Below are positions 11,863 to 23,300 of a stretch of 64,000 nt of DNA, piece by piece. The DNA comes from Anticarsia gemmatalis. Lineage: Eukaryota; Arthropoda; Insecta; Lepidoptera; Erebidae. The translations under genes were made by a program, and so were the position numbers. The notes below the pieces were generated by a model. That model searched no databases. It had not been told where the DNA came from and saw only the letters and a list, made by a program, of their open reading frames with translations. Each line of letters begins with the position of its first letter. Position 1 is the stretch's first letter. The stretch lies in NCBI RefSeq assembly GCF_050436995.1, contig NC_134747.1, positions 8,501,501 through 8,565,500 of the forward strand, in the 5' to 3' direction.

Positions 11863-14044
11863 ATGTACGTCAGGCTGGCCCGGCCCCATGGAATTTAATA
11901 ATGAGATTGTTATCAATCCAATGTACCCGGGTATACTAATATATGTAACACCTTCATTTTCAATGTAACTCTTTTTAAAAGAAATTACGTGCACTTCTTA
12001 GTGGCCGGGCCAGCCTGACGTTTTCAGCCCGGCCACCTTGTTTCCCACTAATCTACAAAAAATACTGGCAATATTGTGCTACAGATGAAATGTACCCTAT
12101 AATATATGCATATGTAACACAACATCGAATCCTAAAATGCAATAGCATACGAAATATTAGCGGTTGCAGGTGGCCGGGCTGAAATTATTTCGTTAATATA
12201 AAACAGTAAAACTGCAACACCTGCCAAAAACTAATACCAGTACATAATGAGATATAGAGATATAGAATACATGTAACGCTTTCATTTTAAATTATAATAC
12301 ATATTTAGAAAGAATAATCACTTGAAATTATATTTCAGCCCGGCCACCTAAAAGCGGTAATATTCCCTAAAATCTTATGCCAATTTGTACAGTAAAACCT
12401 GATACAGCTATGAAATGAAAGTTACATTCGTTTCGTTTTAGTCGTATACCTTTAAGCCTTCTGTTTGACTAGATTATCAAAATCTGAGAAACTTGCCGAA
12501 GAGTGACTATCATTTATTAACTAATTTCAGGACATTTGGTTTGTTGAGTGAAACAAAATTGGTAATTGTCATATTTTTTTAATAATCATTTTTGAAATTA
12601 GTTAGACAACATTTGTACTTATATTAATTAGGTACTATAACAATTGTTAATTATAAATAATGTAAAAAAAGGTTACACATTGATAATAACACAGTTATCA
12701 AAAAATTATAGTAATATCAATATTACCTTAACATCGAACATTCATTCATTCAGAATATTAGAAGATAATTTTTGGTTAAATACTTATTATACCTTGGTAA
12801 AAAATCACAGATTTTCATAATTCAAATTTGAATTAGTCAAAATACTTATAGTACAAATGCCAGATATAGGCTAGCAATGATTATTATATTAGCATACGTT
12901 TAATTATACAAGTTAACATTGTGATTTTTAGCTGTGATTTTAATATTATGTTAAATTATATATACTACATAGCTATATTTCCATTAGCTGCCACTGAAAG
13001 AACTATGGTTCTCTCTTTATTTAAGAATTGTTGTAATAATTATATTAGCATAATTTTAATTGAAAGTTTTCAAAACTTTAAATTCAAAGTTGATGTAAAA
13101 ATCATTATGAAAAGGTATAATAAGTATTTAACCAAAAATTATCTTCTAATATTCTGAATGAATGAATGTTCGATGTTAAGGTAATATTGATATTACTATA
13201 ATTTTTTGATAACTGTGTTATTATCAATGTGTAACCTTTTTTTACATTATTTATAATTAACAATTGTTATAGTACCTAATTAATATAAGTACAAATGTTG
13301 TCTAACTAATTTCAAAAATGATTATTAAAAAAATATGACAATTACCAATTTTGTTTCACTCAACAAACCAAATGTCCTGAAATTAGTTAATAAATGATAG
13401 TCACTCTTCGGCAAGTTTCTCAGATTTTGATAATCTAGTCAAACAGAAGGCTTAAAGGTATACGACTAAAACGAAACGAATGTAACTTTCATTTCATAGC
13501 TGTATCAGGTTTTACTGTACAAATTGGCATAAGATTTTAGGGAATATTACCGCTTTTAGGTGGCCGGGCTGAAATATAATTTCAAGTGATTATTCTTTCT
13601 AAATATGTATTATAATTTAAAATGAAAGCGTTACATGTATTCTATATCTCTATATCTCATTATGTACTGGTATTAGTTTTTGGCAGGTGTTGCAGTTTTA
13701 CTGTTTTATATTAACGAAATAATTTCAGCCCGGCCACCTGCAACCGCTAATATTTCGTATGCTATTGCATTTTAGGATTCGATGTTGTGTTACATATGCA
13801 TATATTATAGGGTACATTTCATCTGTAGCACAATATTGCCAGTATTTTTTGTAGATTAGTGGGAAACAAGGTGGCCGGGCTGAAAACGTCAGGCTGGCCC
13901 GGCCACTAAGAAGTGCACGTAATTTCTTTTAAAAAGAGTTACATTGAAAATGAAGGTGTTACATATATTAGTATACCCGGGTACATTGGATTGATAACAA
14001 TCTCATTATTAAATTCCATGGGGCCGGGCCAGCCTGACGTACAT
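11863..14044. mobile_element. foldback DNA transposon with 933-bp inverted arms
   Basis: The left arm (11863-12795) and right arm (13112-14044) are near-perfect reverse complements in the stretches compared by eye, with no net length difference. They are separated by a 316-bp unrelated centre. The ends are ATGTACGTCAGGCTGGCC and its complement. The 8-bp direct repeat TCATTATG flanks the element at 11855-11862 and 14045-14052 (9 bp if the shared A is counted), which shows transposition. Arms hold GC-rich motifs (GGTGGCCGGGCTGAAA) at regular spacing in alternating orientation. No transposase frame is present; the frame over the centre is low-complexity. The target size fits hAT, Merlin or MULE-like families; the long arms recall MULE-type foldback elements. 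The superfamily is undecided. Confidence 0.9.
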
Positions 14045-14052
14045 TCATTATG

Positions 14053-15088
14053 AATACTGGGTTATCTATAATTGTGTAGGTGGTAATTCGAATATAGGTT
14101 CCCTTAAATATCAAATAAGTTAACTGTGTCGGTGATATCAGCAGGAACTTTGTCGGAAGGACCTTGACACCATGGCACAGAACAATTACTTATAGCTGCC
14201 CTAATCTACGAGAGGAGACTTGACGCTGGCAGTGGCAATGCACAATCGTTATCTGTGGTGTTATTATAAGTATGTATAGATTATCAAATAAGTAATTAGA
14301 TTATTCTAAGCCTGAGTCTATTATCATCTGAGTTTTCGAAATTTTGGCTTAAACTGTCATCTCTACAGTACGAAGCTTGGGCGTCTTGAACACATTAATT
14401 TATTGTCATTAATACAAAACACATTCTTTATACGACAATTATGTATCTAGCGCTAAGAAATAAAAATCACCAGAATTAAATTACCATTTTGATTATAAAT
14501 TAATATTTAGGTACCTTTATACCTAGGTAACTATAGTTTTTTGCCAATAAAACATTGCTTGTTATTTGTACAAAGTGATGGTTTATTTAACAAAATAAAA
14601 TAATTTTCCTTGTTCAATTAAGGGAATGTGACAGCGCATTTGCTTTTTTTGGAATATTATTCCAAGTATAAACCACGTCTGGACTCTGGAGTTAAATAAT
14701 GAGTAATGCGTTAAGTGTAGTCTGTAAGCACAAGTATAAAAATATTTTTTAAACCTGGTTTGCGTTATCATGATATCGAAAATTCTAAGAACTATGAGTA
14801 GTTACATAAGTACATAATAAACTCGTTATTTTCGTCATTTAGTTCTGAAGTCCCACTCTATTTATTTTATATTATGCTCCTTGAAGAGAGAACTCACATT
14901 TATATAATATATATGTAATTATTATTCTGAGTTTTCACCAATAATGTGAATACCTCAGATTTTTCATTATTTTCATATCGCAAACTATATGCTACGCGTC
15001 TGGCCGACAATCTTTTCAACTGAATATCCATAACGCCATCTACCGGACACTGAATGTAAACAACGCTCTGTGTTATTGGTGGTGTCCG
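14053..15088. other. gene-free stretch
   Basis: AT-rich sequence between two inverted-repeat elements. I see no open frame with recognisable content and no clear repeat. Confidence 0.4.
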
Positions 15089-15091
15089 TAA

Positions 15092-15559
15092 GGCCCAGCG
15101 CAGACAGACCGGAATAATCCTCGCGCGGTCTCGAGCATTTTCTTTACGGCTCGCGGATGCTCGCGACTGCTCGAGCCTGCGCGAGGGAAACTTTCTAGGT
15201 TACCATTCTTCATGAAACAGGCCAGTTTTCGTGAAAATTCGTCAACGATGGTAGACTGGGCCATGATTATAATTGCTCTTTTGACTGAAGAAGAATAAAA
15301 ATGTCGTTCTCTCTCTTTAAACTCAGTAACAACATTGAAATTTTTCGTACGATGCTCGCGCGTCCTCGAGGATGCGCGGGTATCCCCGCGCATACTCGAG
15401 GAATTTTCACGAAAACTGGCCTGTTTAATGAAGAATGGTAACCTAGAAAGTTTTCCTCGCGCAGGCTCGAGCAGTCGCGAGCATGCTCGAGCATCCGCGA
15501 GCCGTAAAGAAAATGCTCGAGACCGCACGAGGATTATTCCGGTCTGTCTGCGCTGGGCC
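15092..15559. mobile_element. palindromic MITE, PIF/Harbinger-like
   Basis: The ends GGCCCAGCGCAGACAG and its complement are flanked by the 3-bp duplication TAA (15089-15091 and 15560-15562), as in PIF/Harbinger elements. The inverted arms are about 150 bp (15092-15240 and 15405-15559) and carry several TCGAG/CTCGA-type words. The centre has a second small palindrome near 15363-15399. It has no transposase, and open frames through it are by-products of the palindrome. Confidence 0.8.
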
Positions 15560-15562
15560 TAA

Positions 15563-16095
15563 CTCCGAACTAATGATCGTATTTAGCAGTATTAACGGAG
15601 TGGCGATCTTAACCACTGCGCTACAAATACCATAGAATTAAATTTAAGAAATAACGAAATACTACGAGGTTTTTTCATATGTTTATTTGAAAAGTTAAAT
15701 ATTTATTCAACGTACGTAGTGTGCATGAGCACATAATTACAATAAGATATTGTACAATTTATGATACAATCAAAATTCATAAAGATACATTTTACGTGAT
15801 TTACAACGCTACCAACATCTTAAAAAATATAACTTTTTATTCATACAATGTACTCAATACAATGCATAATGGAAATAGCTCATAATTTACTGTCTTATAG
15901 AATATAATATTCTATACCTCTTTTCTACTCTCCTAAAAGCACTAGTGTATTAATATGAATTACATACCTACAACATCACCTTATTATATTCACATTTTTC
16001 TATTTAGGTATAATAGAAGTACAAAGGTACCCTAGAAAATGTAATAAAATCTAGTACAATTTTCAAAGTAATAAATCAGTTGTAGTTTTATTTAT
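15563..16095. other. 3' flank of NELF-E
   Basis: AT-rich sequence. Minus-strand AATAAA words occur directly at the NELF-E stop (16091-16096 and 16087-16092) and further down (about 15680-15710), so the 3' untranslated region lies here. A SINE-like scrap (about 15590-15625) follows the MITE. Confidence 0.4.
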
Positions 16096-19000
16096 TCAAT
16101 CAAACAAGTCATCGTAGGTCAATAAAGTGCGTTTAGGTTCTTTAGGTGGTGGTATACTGCGTGGCGTGGATGGTGCCGGAGTCCACGAGCCGGGCGCTGT
16201 CGGCGGTGGCTTGCTACGTCCCATGGTCACGCGCCAACTCTCTTCTAACCCCTCCATTGATGCCAATGCGTTGGTCGCTATCTCTGGTGTTTCAAATGAC
16301 AAGAATGCCCTGAAATTACGAATGTTTTGGTTAGCACTTACACAGAATTAAAGTAAAATTAAATAATAATGCTATTTAAAAACATATTATGTAACCAAAA
16401 TTCTAACATGCCACTTAATTTTACTCAAGAATTTTTTTATATTTTTTTGGCAAATAATGCAAGCATAATCTTTCAAAAATTAAACTTTAATTTCAAGCTC
16501 AATGATTTCAGTAAACAATATAGGCGACATAATTAGTAGCAGATGTTAAAACATACTTATCATCTTCAGGCTCTTGATGGAACGTGAAAGGTTCATGAGC
16601 AGCCAAACGGCGCCTTATAGTTTCTTCTGAGATGCGTGCACCTGTCACCACGAGAATGCAACTTCTGGCTGAGGGGGGAATTGCAGCTGGAGATGGGATT
16701 GATGGTTCCACTGGCCCTGGGGGCCCTGGTGTTCCGGGTGGTCCAAGAGGCTCAGTGGGACCAGCCTGGGGGGCAGGTGATGCAGGGCCAGGGCTCATAG
16801 GAGCTCCAGCTGGGCCTACAGGACTGGTTGGTCCAGCCAGCACAGTACCACCAATAGGCCCTGCAGGAGACTGATTACGTTGACTCTTTTCTTCCCTGAA
16901 AAATATTACTCATGATAAATGGGTCTATAGAATATAATCAGATGCATTACTGTACAGTAGGTACGAGGGCGGTCCGACAAGTACTTAGCCTATCCGTCCG
17001 ATGGTGTTAATATCGCAAGAGATTTACTATCGTGTAGTACATTCTTAAATACGTCAACTGTAAAAAATTCAGTCGAATCGGACTCGTCGTTTTGTTCTGA
17101 TCAAGTGTGAAAGAGGACGTGTCCACGGATTTTAGAAAAATTTAATAAGAGCAATATCGGTCGGTGATTTGATTCTTGTTTTTGGAAGGGAAATCGCGCA
17201 GCGAAATTAAAAAGCGTTTGGATGCTGCGTACGGTGACTCTTCTCCTTCGATAGCGACCGTTAAAAATTGGTTTATCGTGTTTCAAGGTGGTCGCACGAC
17301 AGATTTTGATGAGCCACGCTCAGGAGCCCCGAAAACGGCCACCGCGGAAGCTAACGTGACAAAAATCCACGATCTCGTATTGGCAGACCGCCGATTGATG
17401 GGGCGCGAGATAGCTGAAAGAGTAGGCATCTTTAAAGACCGCGCGGGTCATATCCTGCATTAAATTTTGGGCATGAAAAAGCTATCGGCGCGATGGGTGC
17501 CGCGTTTGCTCACTCCGGACAACAAGCGCAAACGTGAGACCACTTCATTGCAGTGTTTGAGGCTGTTTAAGCGCAATCAGAAGGAGTTTCTGTGTCATTT
17601 CGTGATCGACGACTAAACATGGATCCACTGGTACACACCAGACACCAAGAAACAGTCGAAACAGTGGAATTTACGCGCCGAAAGTGCTCCGAAGAAGGAG
17701 ACAACTGTCCCATCGGCCGGAAAGGAATGGCCACCGTTTTTTGGGATTCACAAGGTGTGATCTTCATCGATTACCTGGAGAAAGGCAAGACAGTTACAGG
17801 ACTCTACTATGCCGAATTATTGGGCCGATTCGACGCCGAACGCCGACGAAAAAAGTGCTCTTCCAACATGACAACGACCGGATCACACCTCCGCCGTCGT
17901 CACGTCTAAATTGGTCGAATTGCACTACGAATTGCTGACCCATCCACCGTATTCGCTAGATTTGGCACCATGCTACTTTTTTGTTCCCAAACTTAAAAAA
18001 AGGCGAATGAGGAGGTCACCACCGCCACGCAGGCCTTTTTGCCAGTCTCGACAAAACGCATGTTTTGGATGGGTTAAAGAAGTTGGAGCATCGCTTGGTC
18101 AAGTGTATCAAGATAAAAGGAGATTATGTTAAAAAATAAATCGCCACTTTTCCAAAGTTTTCGTTTTTCTTTTGTAGGCTAAGTACTTATGAACCACCCT
18201 CGTACTTATTTGTCTGTCAGTAACTTTGAAGTAGTAGATCATTTATATCTAAACATATTAATATTATGGTTAGGACTTACTTTTCCCTGGCAGTCACAAA
18301 GGAATCATACAAGTATTTGACTCGAGGTGAAGGCTTCTCCTCGGGAGGTGGGGGCTCCTGTGAAGCACTGAATGGTTGGTATGAAGCCACACCACCTGTG
18401 GCACCTGCCGATCCACTGAGTTTTCTTTCTCTGCCTGAAAAACAGTATTTATTTATTACTAGGTAAATGTAAAGATATCTTACAAGTGAACTCATTTGAC
18501 TAGTATCAGTTAACAGACATTATGAATCCATTTCTCATGCATGAAAATATCCTCACTATGGTCTTCTTAACCAAGTAACTGGATATTTGCTTGATACACT
18601 CCTAGCAAAGAACAATAAGTGCCAATTTAACAGCTCATAGATAAGTGTTGGATTATCTTCCTCAAAGATAAAATTTATGACAATATCTGTAAATATTCCA
18701 CTGGACAAGCTAACCAATACTTATCCGAAAGTATTGAAAGTTTAAAACAGACAATAAGTATCTTATTGAGACAGTGAGACATGAATAGGTCCTGAGATCC
18801 ATTTCTAAAGTAAGTATACTCAATAAAGTTACTTAGAAGACACTTATACCTGCTCTTGGACGCTTAAAAGTAGCATTTTGAGGTTGTGGAGGCGGACTTT
18901 TGATGGCTTGAATAGCTCCACTTTTTATCAATTTCCGAGCGATTTCACGAGCGTCACGAGCTTCAGTTGGACGCTTCGGTAATATTGGCTTTTCAGGCTC

Positions 19001-19117
19001 TGGTTTAGGAGCTTTTAACGCCTGTAATGCTTTTTTTTTCTTTTTCAACTTTTGATACTTTGCTTGTAACATCAATTCCTCTTCAGTTAAATTAGAGGGG
19101 AAATGTAAATAAACCAT
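16096..19117 (-). CDS. Nelf-E: negative elongation factor E (NELF-E)
   Basis: Four exons on the minus strand, 19117-18850, 18434-18281, 16895-16557 and 16309-16096, give 324 residues. The N-terminus (LTEEELMLQAKYQKLKKKKK at 11-29) is the highly conserved NELF-E start, a leucine-rich helix with a lysine run. Residues about 152-215 form an unusual Gly/Pro-rich linker with collagen-like GPP/GPT triplets. Residues about 218-290 form the RNA recognition motif, with RNP2-like CILVVTG and RNP1-like KAFLSFET assembled across the last intron. NELF-E is the RNA-binding subunit of the NELF complex that holds RNA polymerase II in promoter-proximal pause. The start at 19117 lacks a competing upstream ATG in frame. 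Intron 3 carries a dead mariner. The gene is divergent from NFS1. I see no Arg-Asp repeat tract like that of the vertebrate protein. Confidence 0.88.
16964..18202 (+). mobile_element. mariner-like transposon, inactivated
   Basis: The terminal inverted repeats begin CGAGGGCGGTCCGACAAG (left) and CGAGGGTGGTTCATAAG (right, complemented). They are flanked by TA duplications at 16962-16963 and 18203-18204. The 1.24 kb length fits a single-gene mariner. The plus strand shows pieces of mariner transposase: a helix-turn-helix N-terminus around 17176-17460, a region around the first catalytic Asp near 17600, and a YSLDLAP third-Asp motif near 17950. Several stop codons and frame changes break it. It is antisense to NELF-E, within its third intron. 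Confidence 0.88.
17176..18132 (+). pseudogene. mariner transposase remnant
   Basis: Three or more disconnected frame pieces of one transposase are visible in 17176-17463, 17592-17909 and 17911-18132. The first encodes the paired DNA-binding region (SRSEIKKRLDAAYG; later the GREIAERVGI helix). The catalytic part is interrupted by stops, so no active enzyme can be made. The terminal repeats differ from each other, consistent with an old insertion. Confidence 0.8.
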
Positions 19118-20347
19118 TTTCCCGTTGGGAAGCAGCTTTATTGTTTTGAGAACGCCTCTTTAAATGAAACTGGACAGAAGTCCAGTAATTCACAGATAAT
19201 TTACTTTAATTTGTTACTTTCATTTGGACAACAGTAGTATACAAATACAACCACAAAATTAGAGACAATATGCCACTGTCAAAAACGTCAAAACTGCCAG
19301 TGTCAAAAATTGCTGCCAAATTATGAAAGCGTTCGCATTAGCAGTTAAAATTAAAAAAGGAAATAAGGGAATAAATAACACGAAAAATAAATAAATAAAT
19401 TATTAGTTTTTGTGTTTTTTATTCCGTGTACATCTTTGTTTCATTTCATTTTTGGGTACCTAATAGCATTCTAAATTTAATTATGGCAAATATTGTCTGA
19501 AATATTTTTTTTTTTAGATGTTATTGTCACTGTGCTACGTTTGGAAATTGAGTGTGTCATATAAAGTTAAACTATATTAAGTTTAGCCTATTAAGTATTT
19601 TTAATCATCGGCGCTAAATTGATTGCTCTCACAAAAAAGTTACTTAAAATATATCGATTAGATATATGTTAATCAACTTTAACGATACAGAGTGCTTCAG
19701 AAACAAGCTTTGATTATTGGAACTGATTTTTGATAAAGCTTTAGGCACTTGTCCCACCGCCAACGATGAACGAGTAACGAGCAGAGCTAGAATTGGAAAC
19801 GAGTTGGCGAGCCGCGGGGAGCGAGTGCGTAGTTGCGGTAGTTGTGTAGCTCTGCTACAACCGAGTGTGCGAGTGAGGCGAGCGATCGCTCGCATCACTG
19901 CCATCATCGTAGAGAAATGACAGCTGGTTGCTCTCTCGACGTGTGTTCTAATCGCGCGGGTATCGCTGAGCGAGTGTTATCTTTCATGGTTCTGGTCGCT
20001 TAGCAACAGATTAGTGAAGAGAGTGCTCGCCGTCAGTGTGAACAGTCAGCGATCAACTGTTTGTATATGTGTCTCTTTTGTTTACATGGAATACATATCT
20101 ACTATACGTTTCTTGAACGAGAAAATAGCCGATAGTTTGTCGTTTTCTCGTCAGCGGTGGGACAAGTGCCTTATGAACTGTCCCCTGTTATAAACTCACA
20201 ATACATAATAAATATCCGATTTTTAGAACTGGCATTGGTTCGCGCGTTCGGCGTAGGTATCCCTATTTGCACTGACAAGTAGTGACAGACAAGTGACAGC
20301 AGTAATATTTTGTTTGACATTGAATTGGATTGTAAAAAAATCGCAAA
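19118..20347. promoter_or_regulatory. divergent promoter region of NELF-E and NFS1
   Basis: The 1.23 kb between the two start codons must contain both promoters. A 427-bp MITE (19744-20170) takes up the middle. The NFS1-proximal part has short GTGACAGACAAGTGACAG-like repeats at about 20280-20300. No TATA box stands out on either side, as expected for housekeeping genes. Confidence 0.5.
19744..20170. mobile_element. PIF/Harbinger-like MITE between divergent promoters
   Basis: The terminal inverted repeats GGCACTTGTCCCACCGC and complement are perfect over 17 bases and flanked by TTA duplications (19741-19743 and 20171-20173). The interior has many CGAG/CGCTC words and no gene. Confidence 0.8.
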
Positions 20348-23300
20348 ATGTTTCGTTTTTCCAAAAACATAATACCTACATTGTCGAAAACGCTTCAAAT
20401 AAATTCACACGCGCAAGGCCAAAGTGTTATAGTACTTTTGCAAGATAAGAGATCGCTTTCAGATTCCAGTGAGTACACAAGTAAACTTGAGTGTGAACCA
20501 TCCATCTCCTATTTATTAAAGTGGTCGTCTATCTATATAAAACTTTAATTCTAATTCTCTAGGTTTATTAGCTTTCTGTATAGTTAAATAATGTATTAAA
20601 CCACGTTAATTCTTCGTATTTTAAGTAGATACATAATTGCTTACCCGAAGGCGGCTATTATTGACATTTATAATTATATCACCACGTGATATGAGTCAAG
20701 ATTGTGATGAAAAGCATAAAATATTAGTTACACTAATTATAGTGATGTAAGTTTATTTGCTACTTTATAATTTTATATAACTAAACTAACCTCAAATGAT
20801 TGACTTTCAGAACAGCCAGGAAAATTCTCTCTAAAACATGAAGAATACGGACGGCCCTTATATTTCGATGCTCAGGCAACAACTCCCATGGTCAGTATCA
20901 TATTCAATAGTTAGTTGCTCATATTTATTTAATCTTACATCATCCAGAGTTAATTTTATGTCTGTACTTAAACAGGATCCAAGGGTCCTGGATGCTATGC
21001 TTCCCTACCTTGTTAGTTACCATGGTAACCCACACTCTCGCACACACGCTTATGGATGGGAAAGTGAAGCTGCTGTTGAGAAAGCTAGGGAGCAGATCGC
21101 AGACTTGATCGGTGCCGATCCAAAGGAAATAATCTTTACATCAGGAGCAACAGAGTCCAACAACATCTCAGTAAAAGGTGTGGCAAGGTTCTATGGACCA
21201 AGGAAGAAGCATGTTGTTACTACTCAAATTGTAAGTATCCTTACATTCAAACTTGCTACTTATGCATTAAATATTTGAATACTTATTTGATTTCTTATTT
21301 GCATTGGTTTAGGAACACAAGTGTGTGCTGGATTCATGCCGTGCATTGGAAGGAGAGGGATTCAAAATCACATATTTACCTGTGAAGCAAAATGGAATCA
21401 TTGATTTACAAGATTTGGAAAAAGCTCTCACTCCAGAGACCAGTTTGGTTTCAATTATGACAGTCAACAATGAAATTGGTTTGTACATCATGCTTTATGA
21501 ATATTTCTCCACACATTATGCCCTCTTAATATTATACTTGTTTTAAATACTTGAGTTGAGTTTATCATAGATAAATTATATTATTGTAACTGGGTGATTC
21601 TCTTTAAGAATAGTTAACATTTAAATTAATATTACTTAAAAACTTGCATGTCATGGTAGCAAATAATGAAGCATTTGTGTAAACAATATCATATTGTAGT
21701 TTTTTCATTATAAGGATACATTTATTAATGATTTTTTTTTCCATCAGGCTTAAAATATTGCAAGTCAGAAGTAGTGGGAAAATGTTATGATGTTGTGGTT
21801 TTTTTTTTTATGTAGTAATATGGTCTCTCTTACAAATAAATCTCTTTATCTCTTACATTCCAAGGTAGTTTTCATACATTGTATATTGCAGGTGTAAAGC
21901 AGCCCATAGCAGAAATTGGCGCTATGTGTAAAAGCAAGAAAATATTCTTTCACACTGATGCTGCTCAGGCATTAGGAAAAATACCACTAGATGTCAACTC
22001 AATGAATATTGACTTAATGTCAATTTCTGGGCACAAAATCTATGGCCCCAAAGGTGTTGGTGCACTATACATAAGGCGCAGACCGAGGGTCCGAGTTGAA
22101 CCTATTCAAAGTGGTGGTGGACAAGAGAGAGGAATGCGTAGTGGAACTGTGCCAACTCCTCTTGCTGTTGGATTGGGTGCAGCATGTGAAATAGCCAAGC
22201 AAGAAATGGCATATGATCATGCATGGATGGAGAAATTATCACAAAGATTCCTAGATAAGATATATTCCAAGTTAACACATGTCATAAGGAATGGAGACCC
22301 AGAGCAAACATATCCTGGCTGTATTAACTTATCGTTTGCTTATGTGGAAGGTATGTGGCCTGCATTATTAAAACTTTTTAAGTATTTTTTCATTATGGCT
22401 GCATCATTTCAACTGCATCTCTACTTCAATCAAAATTTATTTTTAAATACAGAATAAACATACTACATAAGTAAGGGTCATCTAACCTCTACTTATCAAT
22501 GTAATAACAAATTGAGATTTAACCCATATCTTCCCACCGCCCCATTTAAGGTGCACTTATATTTTACACGATAAAACCTGTATGTTAACAATTAACGATA
22601 AATTTTATAATTTTATTATATACTAGACATCTTTGCGGTTAATCTAGTAGTAATTGGCAGGGATTGTGGTCATTCGTATTTTTTTTATAAAATTCCGAGT
22701 TTGGTCAATTTCGAGCAACACGAGTGGCAGGAAAAGGTATGTAATAACTATTATATTTATTATTCATAATTTTAGTGGGGCGATGTTTTGGTAAGTAATA
22801 AGGTTATATTATCAGGTAATAATAGTAACATAAAGTTATTTCATTTTTTATGTGAATTTTACAATGTTCTTTTGAACGCCCCATTTGAGGTGCGTTGGGA
22901 ACAGAAGGCACCATGATAATTTGTTTGAACAATTTTATGCCATCAAAAACATTCTGTAAAAACCTCAAGTCTCGCCGTAAAAAGTTGTGAGATCTATATA
23001 ATACCAAGTCGATTAATCTATTTAGTCTCTACTTAAAGGACCTTCTGTCTTAAGTTATTACGTATGTTATTATCATGCCAATTTAAAAAAAAATACCTTT
23101 AAAACAAATAGACCGACCTGGCCATCGCATGATTTAATTATTAGTATGTATCACACTACACAGCACGACGAGAAGTTAATGCTCCTGAAATGTTAATGGC
23201 GAATTTGTGTTTCCTTGCGATGACCAAGTCGATCTAATTGTTTTAAAGGTTTTTTTTTTTAAATTGGCATGATAATAACATACGTAATAACTTAAGACAG

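Noticed and set aside
12921..13157. 78-residue open frame in the centre and right arm of the foldback element
   Set aside because: It is low-complexity, AT-driven, has no domain, and runs into the inverted arm.
15073..15562. Overlapping open frames on both strands in the palindromic MITE
   Set aside because: They are by-products of GC-rich inverted repeats; the same peptide-like words appear on both strands.
16632..16874. Glycine-rich open frame on the plus strand
   Set aside because: It is antisense to the Gly/Pro-rich NELF-E exon, whose frame joins correctly to its neighbours.
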